Program-made: the position numbers and the translations under genes | Notes under the pieces: generated by a model | The model's database searches: none | Told to the model about the DNA's origin: nothing | The model's input: the letters and a program-made list of their open reading frames with translations, nothing else | Source of the DNA: Dinghuibacter silviterrae | Lineage (GTDB): Bacteria > Bacteroidota > Bacteroidia > Chitinophagales > Chitinophagaceae | Length of the DNA: 64,000 bases | Assembly: GCF_004366355.1 (NCBI RefSeq) | Contig: NZ_SODV01000002.1 | Coordinates: 1,652,768 to 1,716,767, forward strand | Reading direction: 5' to 3' | In this document: positions 35,029 through 42,265 of the stretch, one piece after another | Position numbering within the stretch: position 1 is the first letter of the stretch | How the letters are laid out: every line of letters starts with the position of its first letter

Positions 35029-35823
35029 ATGACACCGGAAGAATTCCAACGCGAACTTGATCGACTTGACGAACGCCTGGGCGCAGGGGAGAACCCCGTC
35101 CCCGAAGGTGCGGCGCAGGAGAACAAGGTGTTGGCGTTTGCGGTGGAGGCCATACGGTTTGACGCGCTCAGCCGGCGCGTGCGCAAGGCACTGGACGGCG
35201 CCCGTGCGCAAATGGCGCTCGATGGAGCCCGCGCCCACCAGGCGCTCGACGGCGCCCCCGCGGCGCAGCCGCTGGACAGCGCCTCCGCGTCTCAGCCGCC
35301 CCCCCCGCAAAAACGGGAAGCCCCCGTTCGCCGCCTGGCGGTCATCTCCCTGAGCGTCGCCGCAGGCATCGCCCTTATCCTGTGCGTCGGCAAATACCTC
35401 CTGACGACCCCTACCGGGATGTATGATAAAATGTATACCTCCTATGACATGGGCACCACCCGCGGAGGCGAAGAACTCGCCCCCCTGGAACACGCTTATC
35501 AATCAAAAGCCTGGTCTGCTGTAGACGATATTTTCCGGGTGAAGGCATTTCCCACCCCGGAGGACCGGTTTCTGGCGGGGATGGCCTTTATGGAGCAAGG
35601 ACAGTACGCACCCGCGATCAACCAGTTCAGAACGGTCGGGCGCCTGGGTACCGACTACCGGGATGAGTCGGAGTATTACCTTGCTTTGGCCTACCTCGCC
35701 AGCCACCAGACCGACTCGGCGCTCCTTCTTTTCCAAAAAATCAAGACAGACCCGGAACATCTTTTTTACCGGAAGGTGAAAGAAATAAACGGCGTAGACC
35801 TATTGATCCTGCGCACAAAATGA
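35029..35823 (+). CDS. single-pass membrane protein with periplasmic TPR domain (candidate anti-sigma/CHAT partner)
   Basis: 264 residues. The N-terminal cytoplasmic part (1-102) starts with a charged helix (TPEEFQRELDRLDERLGAG) and holds a 4x9-residue repeat (54-89). A transmembrane helix follows at about 103-123, preceded by Arg-Arg, which predicts N-in orientation. The periplasmic part (about 145-255) has TPR-like helices (FLAGMAFMEQGQYAPAINQF; YYLALAYLASHQTDSALLLF). Sigma-proximal position and topology resemble an anti-sigma factor, but no zinc or FecR motif is present, so the role is inferred. The 3' end overlaps the convergent CHAT gene by 83 bases. Confidence 0.75.
   Translation: MTPEEFQRELDRLDERLGAGENPVPEGAAQENKVLAFAVEAIRFDALSRRVRKALDGARAQMALDGARAHQALDGAPAAQPLDSASASQPPPPQKREAPVRRLAVISLSVAAGIALILCVGKYLLTTPTGMYDKMYTSYDMGTTRGGEELAPLEHAYQSKAWSAVDDIFRVKAFPTPEDRFLAGMAFMEQGQYAPAINQFRTVGRLGTDYRDESEYYLALAYLASHQTDSALLLFQKIKTDPEHLFYRKVKEINGVDLLILRTK
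35188..35295 (+). repeat. four 27-bp in-frame tandem repeats
   Basis: Encode ALDGARAQM, ALDGARAHQ, ALDGAPAAQ and PLDSASASQ: four consecutive 9-residue units with progressive divergence, in the cytoplasmic linker of the TPR membrane protein. Confidence 0.8.
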
Positions 35824-38464
35824 CCAGCGCTGCGATCCACCACCAGGCGCCAAAAGCATTTGATTTCCCTCCCACAATCGCCTCCGTATTGCCCACCAGC
35901 ACCAGGTGTGCCCAATAATTGGGACTGACATATACCGCGTTGCTGTGGATATAATCCAGCTTTGCCTGTCGCAGGGCTTCGGACTTGGACAGTCCTTTTT
36001 CCAGGTAGACGTGAAATTGTTTTAAAATAAGCGCGGTGGACCCGTCGTCGGCTTTCCAAAGGCTGTTCACCGTGCTCGCGCAGCCCGCATACATAAAAGC
36101 CCTGGACAGGCTCATCAGACCTTCATTGCCTTCGATCTTGCCGTTCCCGCTTTCGCAGGCGCTCAGGATGACCAGGTCGGTGGAATCCATGCCCAAGCCA
36201 TAAATTTCCGGGAGGAAAAGACAGTCGTCCTCCGGATCCGCGTCCACCGGGAAAAAACAAATCAACGAATCCGTGATGGCGTGCGTGGCCAGGTGGATCA
36301 CCCGGTAGTGGGGCAGCTCCTCCAGAAAGCGCGCCTTTGTCGCGTGCTCGTTGATAAAACGCGCCCCGGGCAGATGCGCCGTCTCGGGCCCCGAGCCCGA
36401 CAGCCGGTTCATATACCGCGACGCCGGCGTCCGGGTGAGCGCGCCCCTGTCTGCAAAAGGCGCAAAAGCAAGGACGTTATAGGGCTCGTTCTGGGCCCTG
36501 CTGTGGTGAAACGCCTTGTCCAGGAATTTGGTGGACAATTGGTACCCGATGGTCACCCGGTCGATCAGGTAGTGCCCCGGTTGATCCAGCGGCAACGCCT
36601 CGAAGGGAAAACGGTAAAAGATCCCATCCGGGATGATGGTCCATTCTTCCTTGTCCCCCAGGTCGTCCAGCAAGGGTTTTACCAGGCGGTGGTACAATGC
36701 TTCCGTCAGTGTCCTGTCGCCAAAACGGTTCCCCTGGTTGGTATTCCCCAACAGGTCCAGGTAGGCCCTGACGTTAGCGGTCAGGGTCGCCAGCGAATCC
36801 ACGAACAGGCAGTGAAACGCAGTTGCCGTCAGGGTAAAGATGTGCAAACCTTCCTTGGACGCAAAAAAGCTCACGATGGCCTGTTTGTCCGCGAGCCCTG
36901 CCTGGAGCTCCCGGACGGAGGGGCAATCGTCTTTATAATAAGCGCTGTTTTGCTCTATGACGCGCTGGACCGAGGCGAGCTCGATTTCCTCATTGACTCT
37001 TTGACCGGCCGCCGCGGAAGAGTGTTCCAGGTCATCCTGCAGGTCAAGGCGCGCGATACGGCGTTTGAGCTCCCGCTGCCGCCGGAGCAGTTGCGGATCC
37101 ATTCCCGGCAGGTGGTTCAGGGCCCGCTCCTCCAGCCGCCCCGATACGATCGAGGCCTTGCTTTCCTCCGCGGTGATAAAGGCCTTTTCCAGGTAGCGTC
37201 CCCCCGGGTGCAACCGGTCCAGCTCCAGGCAAGCCATGACCGCGTTTTCATACAGGTCCTGGTTGTTCCGTTTGAGGAAAAGCTTGGCATCGTCCGTCGC
37301 GTAGGTCTTTTCGATATACCGGAACAAAAGGATGGCGCTGTTATACGCCCCCAGCGCTTCTTCCAGGTATTCCCCCTTGCCCGTCTGGCTATACAGGCTT
37401 TCCAGGGTATTCGCTTTAAAGGAAAGGGCGTCAAACAAACGGTAAGACGCAAAGGCCCCCGTAAACGAAGACGGGTTCGCGTGTATATCCTGGTCCCGGA
37501 ATGTCCTGGAAAAAGCAATGATCGCATCCTGCAAATACCCCAGCGCCTCCAGGTGCTGCCGCCGCGCCATCAGCACCTGCGCCCGGTAAAGGGCGTTAAT
37601 GCCTTCGTCTACTTTTGTCGGGCGGGCTTCCCGTCTCCAGGTATCCAGGTACGTTAGGGCCGAGTCCTCGTCCCCCTTCAGGAAATATACATTCGCCATC
37701 TCGTTATACACCCCCGGCAGGTTCCGGGGCCGGACGCGCCGGTACATCGCCAGCGCGCTTTTATAATCACCCATTTCCCGGTAACACTGACCCATATTCA
37801 GGTACACCTGCTCCGACCCCGTCAACCCCAGGTAAATCGTGAGCGCGCCCCGGTAGTCCTTCAGTTTGTAGAGACAACTCGCAATATTGTTCTCGAAATT
37901 GCTGCGGGACACCATGTCCCCCGGCCTTTCCCGCCGGGTGATGTCCAACGCCTTTATAAAGTAGTCCTTGCCCTGCAGGTAATTGCCCCCCTCATAGTTC
38001 AGCGCCCCCAGGGCATTGTACAACCGGTCCCTTTCCGGCAAACCCGGGTTGTCCAAGGCCTCCGCCCTTGTCAGGAAGGCCTCCGCCGAGTCAAAATCGT
38101 CCAGCCGGTAGAAATCCGTTCCCCCGTAAACGAACGCCTGGAAAAGCAAGGTGTCGCTCCGGCCGGCACCGGCGCTTGCTATCGCGCCCCGGTAAGCCTC
38201 CAGCGCATCCCCAAACCGCCCCTTCACGTCTAAAAGGATCCCCTTGTCCAGGTAAGACCGCGCCAATACGTTGTCCCCCGGATGCGCCTCCCGGATAACC
38301 CGGTCGAACAGGGCCAGGGCCAGCGAATCCGTCAAGACTGTAGGATGATTGGTGGCGAAATAAGCGCTTGCGCGGTCAAACGTGCTTTGGCAAAACGCGC
38401 CCTGGCCGCTCAAGCAGAGCAGACAACCCAGGAGACAATAGGTAAGAGCCTTGACCGGGCGCAT
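35741..38464 (-). CDS. TPR-CHAT caspase-like protease, membrane-anchored
   Basis: 907 residues. A signal peptide (about 1-25, ending GAFCQ) is followed by a long TPR array (about 30-420), a helical linker, and a CHAT (caspase HetF-associated) domain (about 590-865). The catalytic dyad is H728 in HLATHA and C770 in LSACESGNG. GLMSLSRAFMYAGC and VNSLWKADDGST are further CHAT hallmarks. A C-terminal transmembrane helix (about 874-890, WWWIAALVILCAGS) ends in a short basic tail, placing the protease domain in the periplasm on the inner membrane. It follows a lipoprotein gene by 19 bases. The presumed target is a neighbouring TPR membrane protein, which is inference. Confidence 0.88.
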   Translation of the reverse strand: MRPVKALTYCLLGCLLCLSGQGAFCQSTFDRASAYFATNHPTVLTDSLALALFDRVIREAHPGDNVLARSYLDKGILLDVKGRFGDALEAYRGAIASAGAGRSDTLLFQAFVYGGTDFYRLDDFDSAEAFLTRAEALDNPGLPERDRLYNALGALNYEGGNYLQGKDYFIKALDITRRERPGDMVSRSNFENNIASCLYKLKDYRGALTIYLGLTGSEQVYLNMGQCYREMGDYKSALAMYRRVRPRNLPGVYNEMANVYFLKGDEDSALTYLDTWRREARPTKVDEGINALYRAQVLMARRQHLEALGYLQDAIIAFSRTFRDQDIHANPSSFTGAFASYRLFDALSFKANTLESLYSQTGKGEYLEEALGAYNSAILLFRYIEKTYATDDAKLFLKRNNQDLYENAVMACLELDRLHPGGRYLEKAFITAEESKASIVSGRLEERALNHLPGMDPQLLRRQRELKRRIARLDLQDDLEHSSAAAGQRVNEEIELASVQRVIEQNSAYYKDDCPSVRELQAGLADKQAIVSFFASKEGLHIFTLTATAFHCLFVDSLATLTANVRAYLDLLGNTNQGNRFGDRTLTEALYHRLVKPLLDDLGDKEEWTIIPDGIFYRFPFEALPLDQPGHYLIDRVTIGYQLSTKFLDKAFHHSRAQNEPYNVLAFAPFADRGALTRTPASRYMNRLSGSGPETAHLPGARFINEHATKARFLEELPHYRVIHLATHAITDSLICFFPVDADPEDDCLFLPEIYGLGMDSTDLVILSACESGNGKIEGNEGLMSLSRAFMYAGCASTVNSLWKADDGSTALILKQFHVYLEKGLSKSEALRQAKLDYIHSNAVYVSPNYWAHLVLVGNTEAIVGGKSNAFGAWWWIAALVILCAGSIGLRRLFLSPSGKKDVPGLS

Positions 38465-38483
38465 AATATTTTAAAGGGCCACC

Positions 38484-39200
38484 TCAGTGTCCCTTATTGA
38501 TAATAACGATCTGCGGCGGCCGCGGCGTGCACGGCGCCGGGGCCGTCGGTTTCACGTTCGTCACCGTCACTTTTGACGCCGGTGAAGCGGTTATGCTCAT
38601 GGTTTCCACCAACGGCGGAGGGGGTACGTCACTAAAAGACACCAGCACGGTCGTGGTTTGCACCGCCCCTCCATCCATACGGAACGACACCTTTATTTCG
38701 TGCGTCCCCGGTTGCAGGGCATTCAGGTTGATCGCATGGTTCCCGATACCGGTGATCGTCCCTCCCATCGCATAGGGCGCCAGGACGGAATCCCCATCAT
38801 TCTTGATATAAACGGTGTTGCTAAATGAAATCCCCGCCAGGACCACCTGGCTATAGGCGGTATCCCCGGTTTTTGCGCTCACAAAACCCACGTTATACCG
38901 GGCCCCCGGCTCGCTCAACGCCGCGTTGATCACCCCTGTTTGCGGGTCAACCACCAACCCCGCCGGCCAGGTTACAAAATGCCCCTGGCTTTTGATCGCA
39001 GCCGGCCGGAACAGGTAATCCTGGAGCGTACTGCCCGTCACGCGCAGCACCGTGTCCCCGTAAAAAGGAGCCACGCTCGCATCCGTTGTGTAAAAGCTGG
39101 TGGGGGAATGCGGTTCGAAGTAAGCCGTCTTGGAGCATCCCATAAAAAGCAGCATGCTCCCCAATACCATCATCAGGATGGCTGAAACACGTTTCTTCAT
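38484..39200 (-). CDS. lipoprotein co-transcribed with the TPR-CHAT protease
   Basis: No known family recognised with confidence. 238 residues with a lipoprotein signal (LLFMGCSK). The middle part contains PAGLVVDPQTGVINAALSEP, which resembles the putative-Ig (He_PIG-like) pattern. Later strands are VYIKNDGDSVLAPYAMG and THEIKVSFRMDGG. The tail is Pro-rich. It lies immediately upstream of the CHAT gene, so the pair is an operon. It may be a ligand- or stress-sensing partner in the outer membrane. Confidence 0.68.
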   Translation of the reverse strand: MKKRVSAILMMVLGSMLLFMGCSKTAYFEPHSPTSFYTTDASVAPFYGDTVLRVTGSTLQDYLFRPAAIKSQGHFVTWPAGLVVDPQTGVINAALSEPGARYNVGFVSAKTGDTAYSQVVLAGISFSNTVYIKNDGDSVLAPYAMGGTITGIGNHAINLNALQPGTHEIKVSFRMDGGAVQTTTVLVSFSDVPPPPLVETMSITASPASKVTVTNVKPTAPAPCTPRPPQIVIINKGH

Positions 39201-39283
39201 GAGTACTAGATGTATGTCGAATATACACTTATATTTTGGAAGGAGGTAGTCCTAATTTGTAAACCGGTTGTTACCGGCGCCCA

Positions 39284-39517
39284 CTAATTGGTCTTTTGCG
39301 GCCACGCCTTTTTGATAGGAACCAGGAGATCGCCCGGATGATCCAAGCCCAGAAACTTGGCGATTTTGAAAAGGTCCTGGATCGAGGGCTGGTTGTTATT
39401 GGTACACCAGTCGGACACCGTGGACTTGTGGACACACATATGTTCCGCCAACGCCCCAGCCGTCAAATTCGCCTCAGAAAGCGCCGCCTTAATCCTGTTG
39501 TACCTGGCTCTCGTCAT
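39284..39517 (-). CDS. XRE-family helix-turn-helix regulator
   Basis: 77 residues from the ATG at 39515-39517; an upstream GTG (39538) would add seven residues. It is a single HTH_3 domain: ANLTAGALAEHMCVHKSTVS forms helices 2-3, and QPSIQDLFKIAKFLGL helices 4-5. It is a compact DNA-binding repressor-like protein without an effector domain. It is divergent from the sigma-2-like gene across an AT-rich 157-base gap, which it may regulate, and lies 83 bases downstream of the CHAT-operon lipoprotein start. Confidence 0.85.
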   Translation of the reverse strand: MTRARYNRIKAALSEANLTAGALAEHMCVHKSTVSDWCTNNNQPSIQDLFKIAKFLGLDHPGDLLVPIKKAWPQKTN

Positions 39518-39674
39518 GAAGTTGACAAAGATAGCCACCCTTAAATAATTGAATTTTAATCAATTATATTCTATAAGACGATATTTATAATCGTAAAGAG
39601 TATAAAGTTTGTCTTTATGATGCAATTGATTTTTTCTATTTTGTTTTTCAAAATCTAACGGACGGTTCGGACCT

Positions 39675-40001
39675 ATGCTTGCACCCACACATACCAAAGA
39701 GGGACTCCCCGACTTTATTCTGGTCGCCGAGCTAAAGGGGGACGATGAAGAAGCCTATAAGGCGCTTATCATCAAACACCAGGACTTTTCCAACGCCCAT
39801 GCTTATGCGCTGACCCACGACAGGGAACGTGCACTGATCCTTTCCACGATGGCCCTGCGGCACATCTGGCGGTCCCGGCATTTGATCCCGGACCAATTCA
39901 TGAGTTGCGTGGCACCGCCGTTTTGGTTATTTATTGCAAAGGTCCTCCACGCCTATTTCGACGTGCTGAAGGATGATGATTATGAGAACCCCGGAGACTG
40001 A
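39675..40001 (+). CDS. stand-alone sigma-70 region-2-like protein
   Basis: 108 residues that align along their whole length to ECF sigma region 2: FILVAELKGDDEEAYKALI corresponds to the usual LxxGDxxAFxxL opening, AYALTHDRERA to helix 2, LRHIWRSRHLI to the region 2.3/2.4 W-x-x-R stretch, and the closing FIAKVLHAYFDVL to the terminal helix. No region 4 follows, because the gene stops one base before the convergent cold-shock gene ends. Key acidic DxxQE-type residues of region 2.2 are absent. It may be a decoy or core-binding modulator, or a decayed sigma factor. Confidence 0.6.
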   Translation: MLAPTHTKEGLPDFILVAELKGDDEEAYKALIIKHQDFSNAHAYALTHDRERALILSTMALRHIWRSRHLIPDQFMSCVAPPFWLFIAKVLHAYFDVLKDDDYENPGD

Positions 40002-40439
40002 TTATTTCGTTTTGACGACCCGTACGGCGCTGTATCCTCGGGGCGTCCTTTCCCTTTCAAAACTGACCCTGTCCTTTTCCTTGACAGGCTGGGCCAACTG
40101 GTTTGTGTGAAAGAAGACGTCTTCACCGCTCTTATCGTCGGTAATGAAGCCAAATCCCTTGGTACTGTTGAAAAAGGAGACGGTTCCCGTTCTTTGCGTT
40201 TCTTCCGGTTGTATGGGAGCGGCGCCCAACTGTATATCCTCAAGGGCAATTTCCTTCCTCGCCGCCGCGTTTGGCGGAGTAGAAGAAAGGTTCCCGTTTT
40301 CATCTACATAGGCCAGCATATCATTCAGCCCCTTGCCCTTATTGTTATTGGACTTCCTGTCCAGCATTTTCTGGGCCTTGTCCTGTTTGTCCTTCTTTTT
40401 TTTGTTCGCTTTGTCCTTCTTTGAAAATGATTCGCCCAT
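40002..40439 (-). CDS. cold-shock domain protein with basic N-terminal extension
   Basis: 145 residues. The first 35 are Lys/Asp/Asn-rich and disordered (KDKANKKKKDKQDKAQ). The cold-shock OB fold is C-terminal (about 82-145): RTGTVSFFNSTKGFGFITDD carries RNP1 (KGFGFI), followed by EDVFFHTNQL for RNP2. This fused layout is common in Bacteroidota. It binds single-stranded RNA or DNA in the cytoplasm. It abuts the sigma-2-like gene with no gap between the stops. Confidence 0.93.
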   Translation of the reverse strand: MGESFSKKDKANKKKKDKQDKAQKMLDRKSNNNKGKGLNDMLAYVDENGNLSSTPPNAAARKEIALEDIQLGAAPIQPEETQRTGTVSFFNSTKGFGFITDDKSGEDVFFHTNQLAQPVKEKDRVSFERERTPRGYSAVRVVKTK

Positions 40440-40597
40440 AAATATACTGTTAGTGACTAATGTTTTGACTGGCCGACTTGCACCTTAATAATTGATTGCC
40501 AAAGACTTGATAGTGGCTGAATAGGCAAGGACCGGGGGAAATGAATGCACAAAGGTAACCTTTATTTCGTCGTCAGAAGCACACGGGCGTCGATCTT

Positions 40598-41308
40598 TTA
40601 CTGTCCCCCCTTATACGCTTGCAATAGCCTGGCCGTATGCCGCAGGGATTCCTTGTCTGTCCAGCCCAGATGACCCGGGATGACGAAATCCGGATCCGGA
40701 AACGCCTTCATCAACCGTTGGAGGGACACCGGCCACGCGACCGGATCCGCGTCCGCCAGATTACCCAGGCCAGGCGCCTCCGTGCTTTTGACGAAACAGC
40801 CTCCATAAAGAACCCGGGCTTTCGGCACCCAGATGACGATGTTGTCCGTTGTGTGCCCCGCACCGGGATAAAACGTGCTGAAGGAATAATTGCCCACGGT
40901 AAAGGTGGTATCCTTTGTAAAGACATTTTCCGCCACGTCGTTATGGTGCAGCACGCAAAGCTCTCGGGTCAGCGCCGATGACCAGGTGGGAATCCCCCGC
41001 TGTTTGAGAAAGGACAATCCCGCGGTGCGGTCGTCATGAAAGTGGGTTGAAATGCAAAGAACCACAGGTTGGTGAAACCGGGTCGAGATGCTGTCGAATA
41101 GGGGTTGATACTGGGTGGTATCCCAGGGGACATCGAACATCACCACTCCCTTCCCCGTGACCAGGAACATGCTGTTGGCGGGGTAAGGTTCGCCGCCCAC
41201 AGGACGGTAGGTGGTATATACATAACAGTCACCGGTCAGGTGCGTGATGGTCAGGGGTGGGGGGCCGGGCCAGGCGATGAGGGCGAGGGCCAGCAGGGTA
41301 TATTTCAT
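40598..41308 (-). CDS. subclass B1 metallo-beta-lactamase
   Basis: 236-residue zinc beta-lactamase with an N-terminal export signal (MKYTLLALALIAWPG). All B1 zinc ligands are present: H89, H91 and D93 in THFHDDRTAG, H152 in GAGHTTDN, C171 in YGGCFVKS and H213 in IPGHLGW. The CFVKS Lys is the usual substrate-binding residue. Architecture and length match chromosomal B1 enzymes of Flavobacteriia such as the CGB/IND group. It should hydrolyse penicillins, cephalosporins and carbapenems, but activity is inferred. It lies 1.3 kb from a BlaR1/BlaI pair, whose operator sequence is not seen in its own promoter. Confidence 0.93.
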   Translation of the reverse strand: MKYTLLALALIAWPGPPPLTITHLTGDCYVYTTYRPVGGEPYPANSMFLVTGKGVVMFDVPWDTTQYQPLFDSISTRFHQPVVLCISTHFHDDRTAGLSFLKQRGIPTWSSALTRELCVLHHNDVAENVFTKDTTFTVGNYSFSTFYPGAGHTTDNIVIWVPKARVLYGGCFVKSTEAPGLGNLADADPVAWPVSLQRLMKAFPDPDFVIPGHLGWTDKESLRHTARLLQAYKGGQ

Positions 41309-41650
41309 AATTCAAATCTAAGGACAAACTGTCATTTTCCTGTTTAGGGCTTTTGAAAGGGTAGGTGGGCGCAGACATGGCACCAACTTCTGAAGGGCCA
41401 TAGATTATGCCCTTCAAAAACCTTTCGTACCTTTACTAAAATCCTTGGTATTCCCCGCTTTACCTAATATTTAAGTAAAAGCCGCAGCAACCCAATATAA
41501 TTAGCATTTATATTTTTACTTTAATCAATGTTAATCAATAAAATATAACGCCTATCAATACCTAAAATAAAAATAAATCCTCCCGCCAGAAAACGAAATC
41601 CCACCCTAAAAGCCCCACTCCCTACGCCCCCGAAACACTTCAAAAATAAA
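41309..41650. other. AT-rich 342-base divergent gap
   Basis: Separates the metallo-beta-lactamase from the WbqC-like gene. It contains a CAAATCTA promoter box, an 8-bp stem TGAAGGGC/GCCCTTCA (41391-41398 and 41409-41416, 10-base loop), and a 10-bp tandem repeat TTAATCAATG-TTAATCAATA (41521-41540). No gene seen. The right half is much AT-richer than the genes around it. Confidence 0.55.
41313..41320 (-). promoter_or_regulatory. candidate -7 box of the metallo-beta-lactamase gene
   Basis: Reads TAGATTTG on the minus strand and ends 4 bases before the ATG, implying a near-leaderless transcript. Confidence 0.5.
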
Positions 41651-42253
41651 ATGGTATTAACAACTGAAAGTCAATATTTTGGAAGCATAGATTACTATGT
41701 TGCTTCAATAGAATTCTCATATTGGAATTTTGAACAATACCAAAGGTGGGAAAAAGGCCGTCATTTGAACCGTTGCTACCTGTTGGGGCCCAATAACCCC
41801 CTCGTTTTAAGTGTCCCCCTGGAGGCCGGGAGGGGTCAAAAAACGCATTTGAAAGATGTCAGAATTTCATACCGCGAGCAATGGGGGGTGCGGCATTGGC
41901 GATCGATCCACGACGCCTACCGGCGATCGCCCTGGTTCGAATACTATGCACACGGTCTCGAACCGCTCTTTAAAGAGCGGCCGGAATACCTGGACGAATG
42001 GAACCGGATGACCCAGCAATGGGTCCTGAAACAACTGAAATGGACGGGGGAATGGGGGCAAACGGAGACCCCCGGAGAAAGGGTGGAATATAAAAGCGCC
42101 CCGATGACGGAGGCGCCCTACCGCTACCCGCAGGTTTTCGAAGACCGCCACGGCTTCGTGGCCAACCTGTGCATCCTGGACCTGCTGTTTTGCGAGGGAC
42201 CGGGGGCAAAAGGGATCCTGGAGGCAGCGCGCCGCGAAAATGGCGGCGCCTAA
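41651..42253 (+). CDS. WbqC-like family protein
   Basis: 200 residues resembling the WbqC-like family, found near polysaccharide genes and of unknown chemistry. Typical blocks are SYWNFEQYQRWEKGRHLNRC, LSVPLEAGRGQKTHLKDVRI, and HWRSIHDAYRRSPWFEYY. No signal peptide or membrane helix. The first 30 codons are strikingly AT-rich compared with the GC-rich remainder, continuing the AT-rich upstream gap. The 3' end lies in a GC-rich palindromic stretch shared with the convergent BlaR1 gene. Confidence 0.85.
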   Translation: MVLTTESQYFGSIDYYVASIEFSYWNFEQYQRWEKGRHLNRCYLLGPNNPLVLSVPLEAGRGQKTHLKDVRISYREQWGVRHWRSIHDAYRRSPWFEYYAHGLEPLFKERPEYLDEWNRMTQQWVLKQLKWTGEWGQTETPGERVEYKSAPMTEAPYRYPQVFEDRHGFVANLCILDLLFCEGPGAKGILEAARRENGGA

Positions 42254-42265
42254 ACGCGCCGCGCT
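42225..42265. repeat. GC-rich palindromic stretch at the WbqC/BlaR1 junction
   Basis: GCGCGCCGCG-AAAATG-GCGGCGCC then GCGCCGCGCTTAGCGC. The core closely resembles the GC-rich island at 25984-26021 (GCGCGG-AAAATG-CGGCGGCGC), suggesting a repeated element. Confidence 0.5.

Noticed and set aside
35188-35295. CRISPR-like array
   Set aside because: Units are contiguous 27-bp in-frame coding repeats without spacers.
36281-37657. 458-codon plus-strand frame opposite the CHAT gene
   Set aside because: Arg/Gln/Val-rich shadow without motifs; the CHAT frame has catalytic residues and TPRs.
41391-41416. Stem TGAAGGGC/GCCCTTCA as a terminator or riboswitch
   Set aside because: No T-tract in the useful direction and no conserved aptamer pattern; kept only as a feature of the gap.
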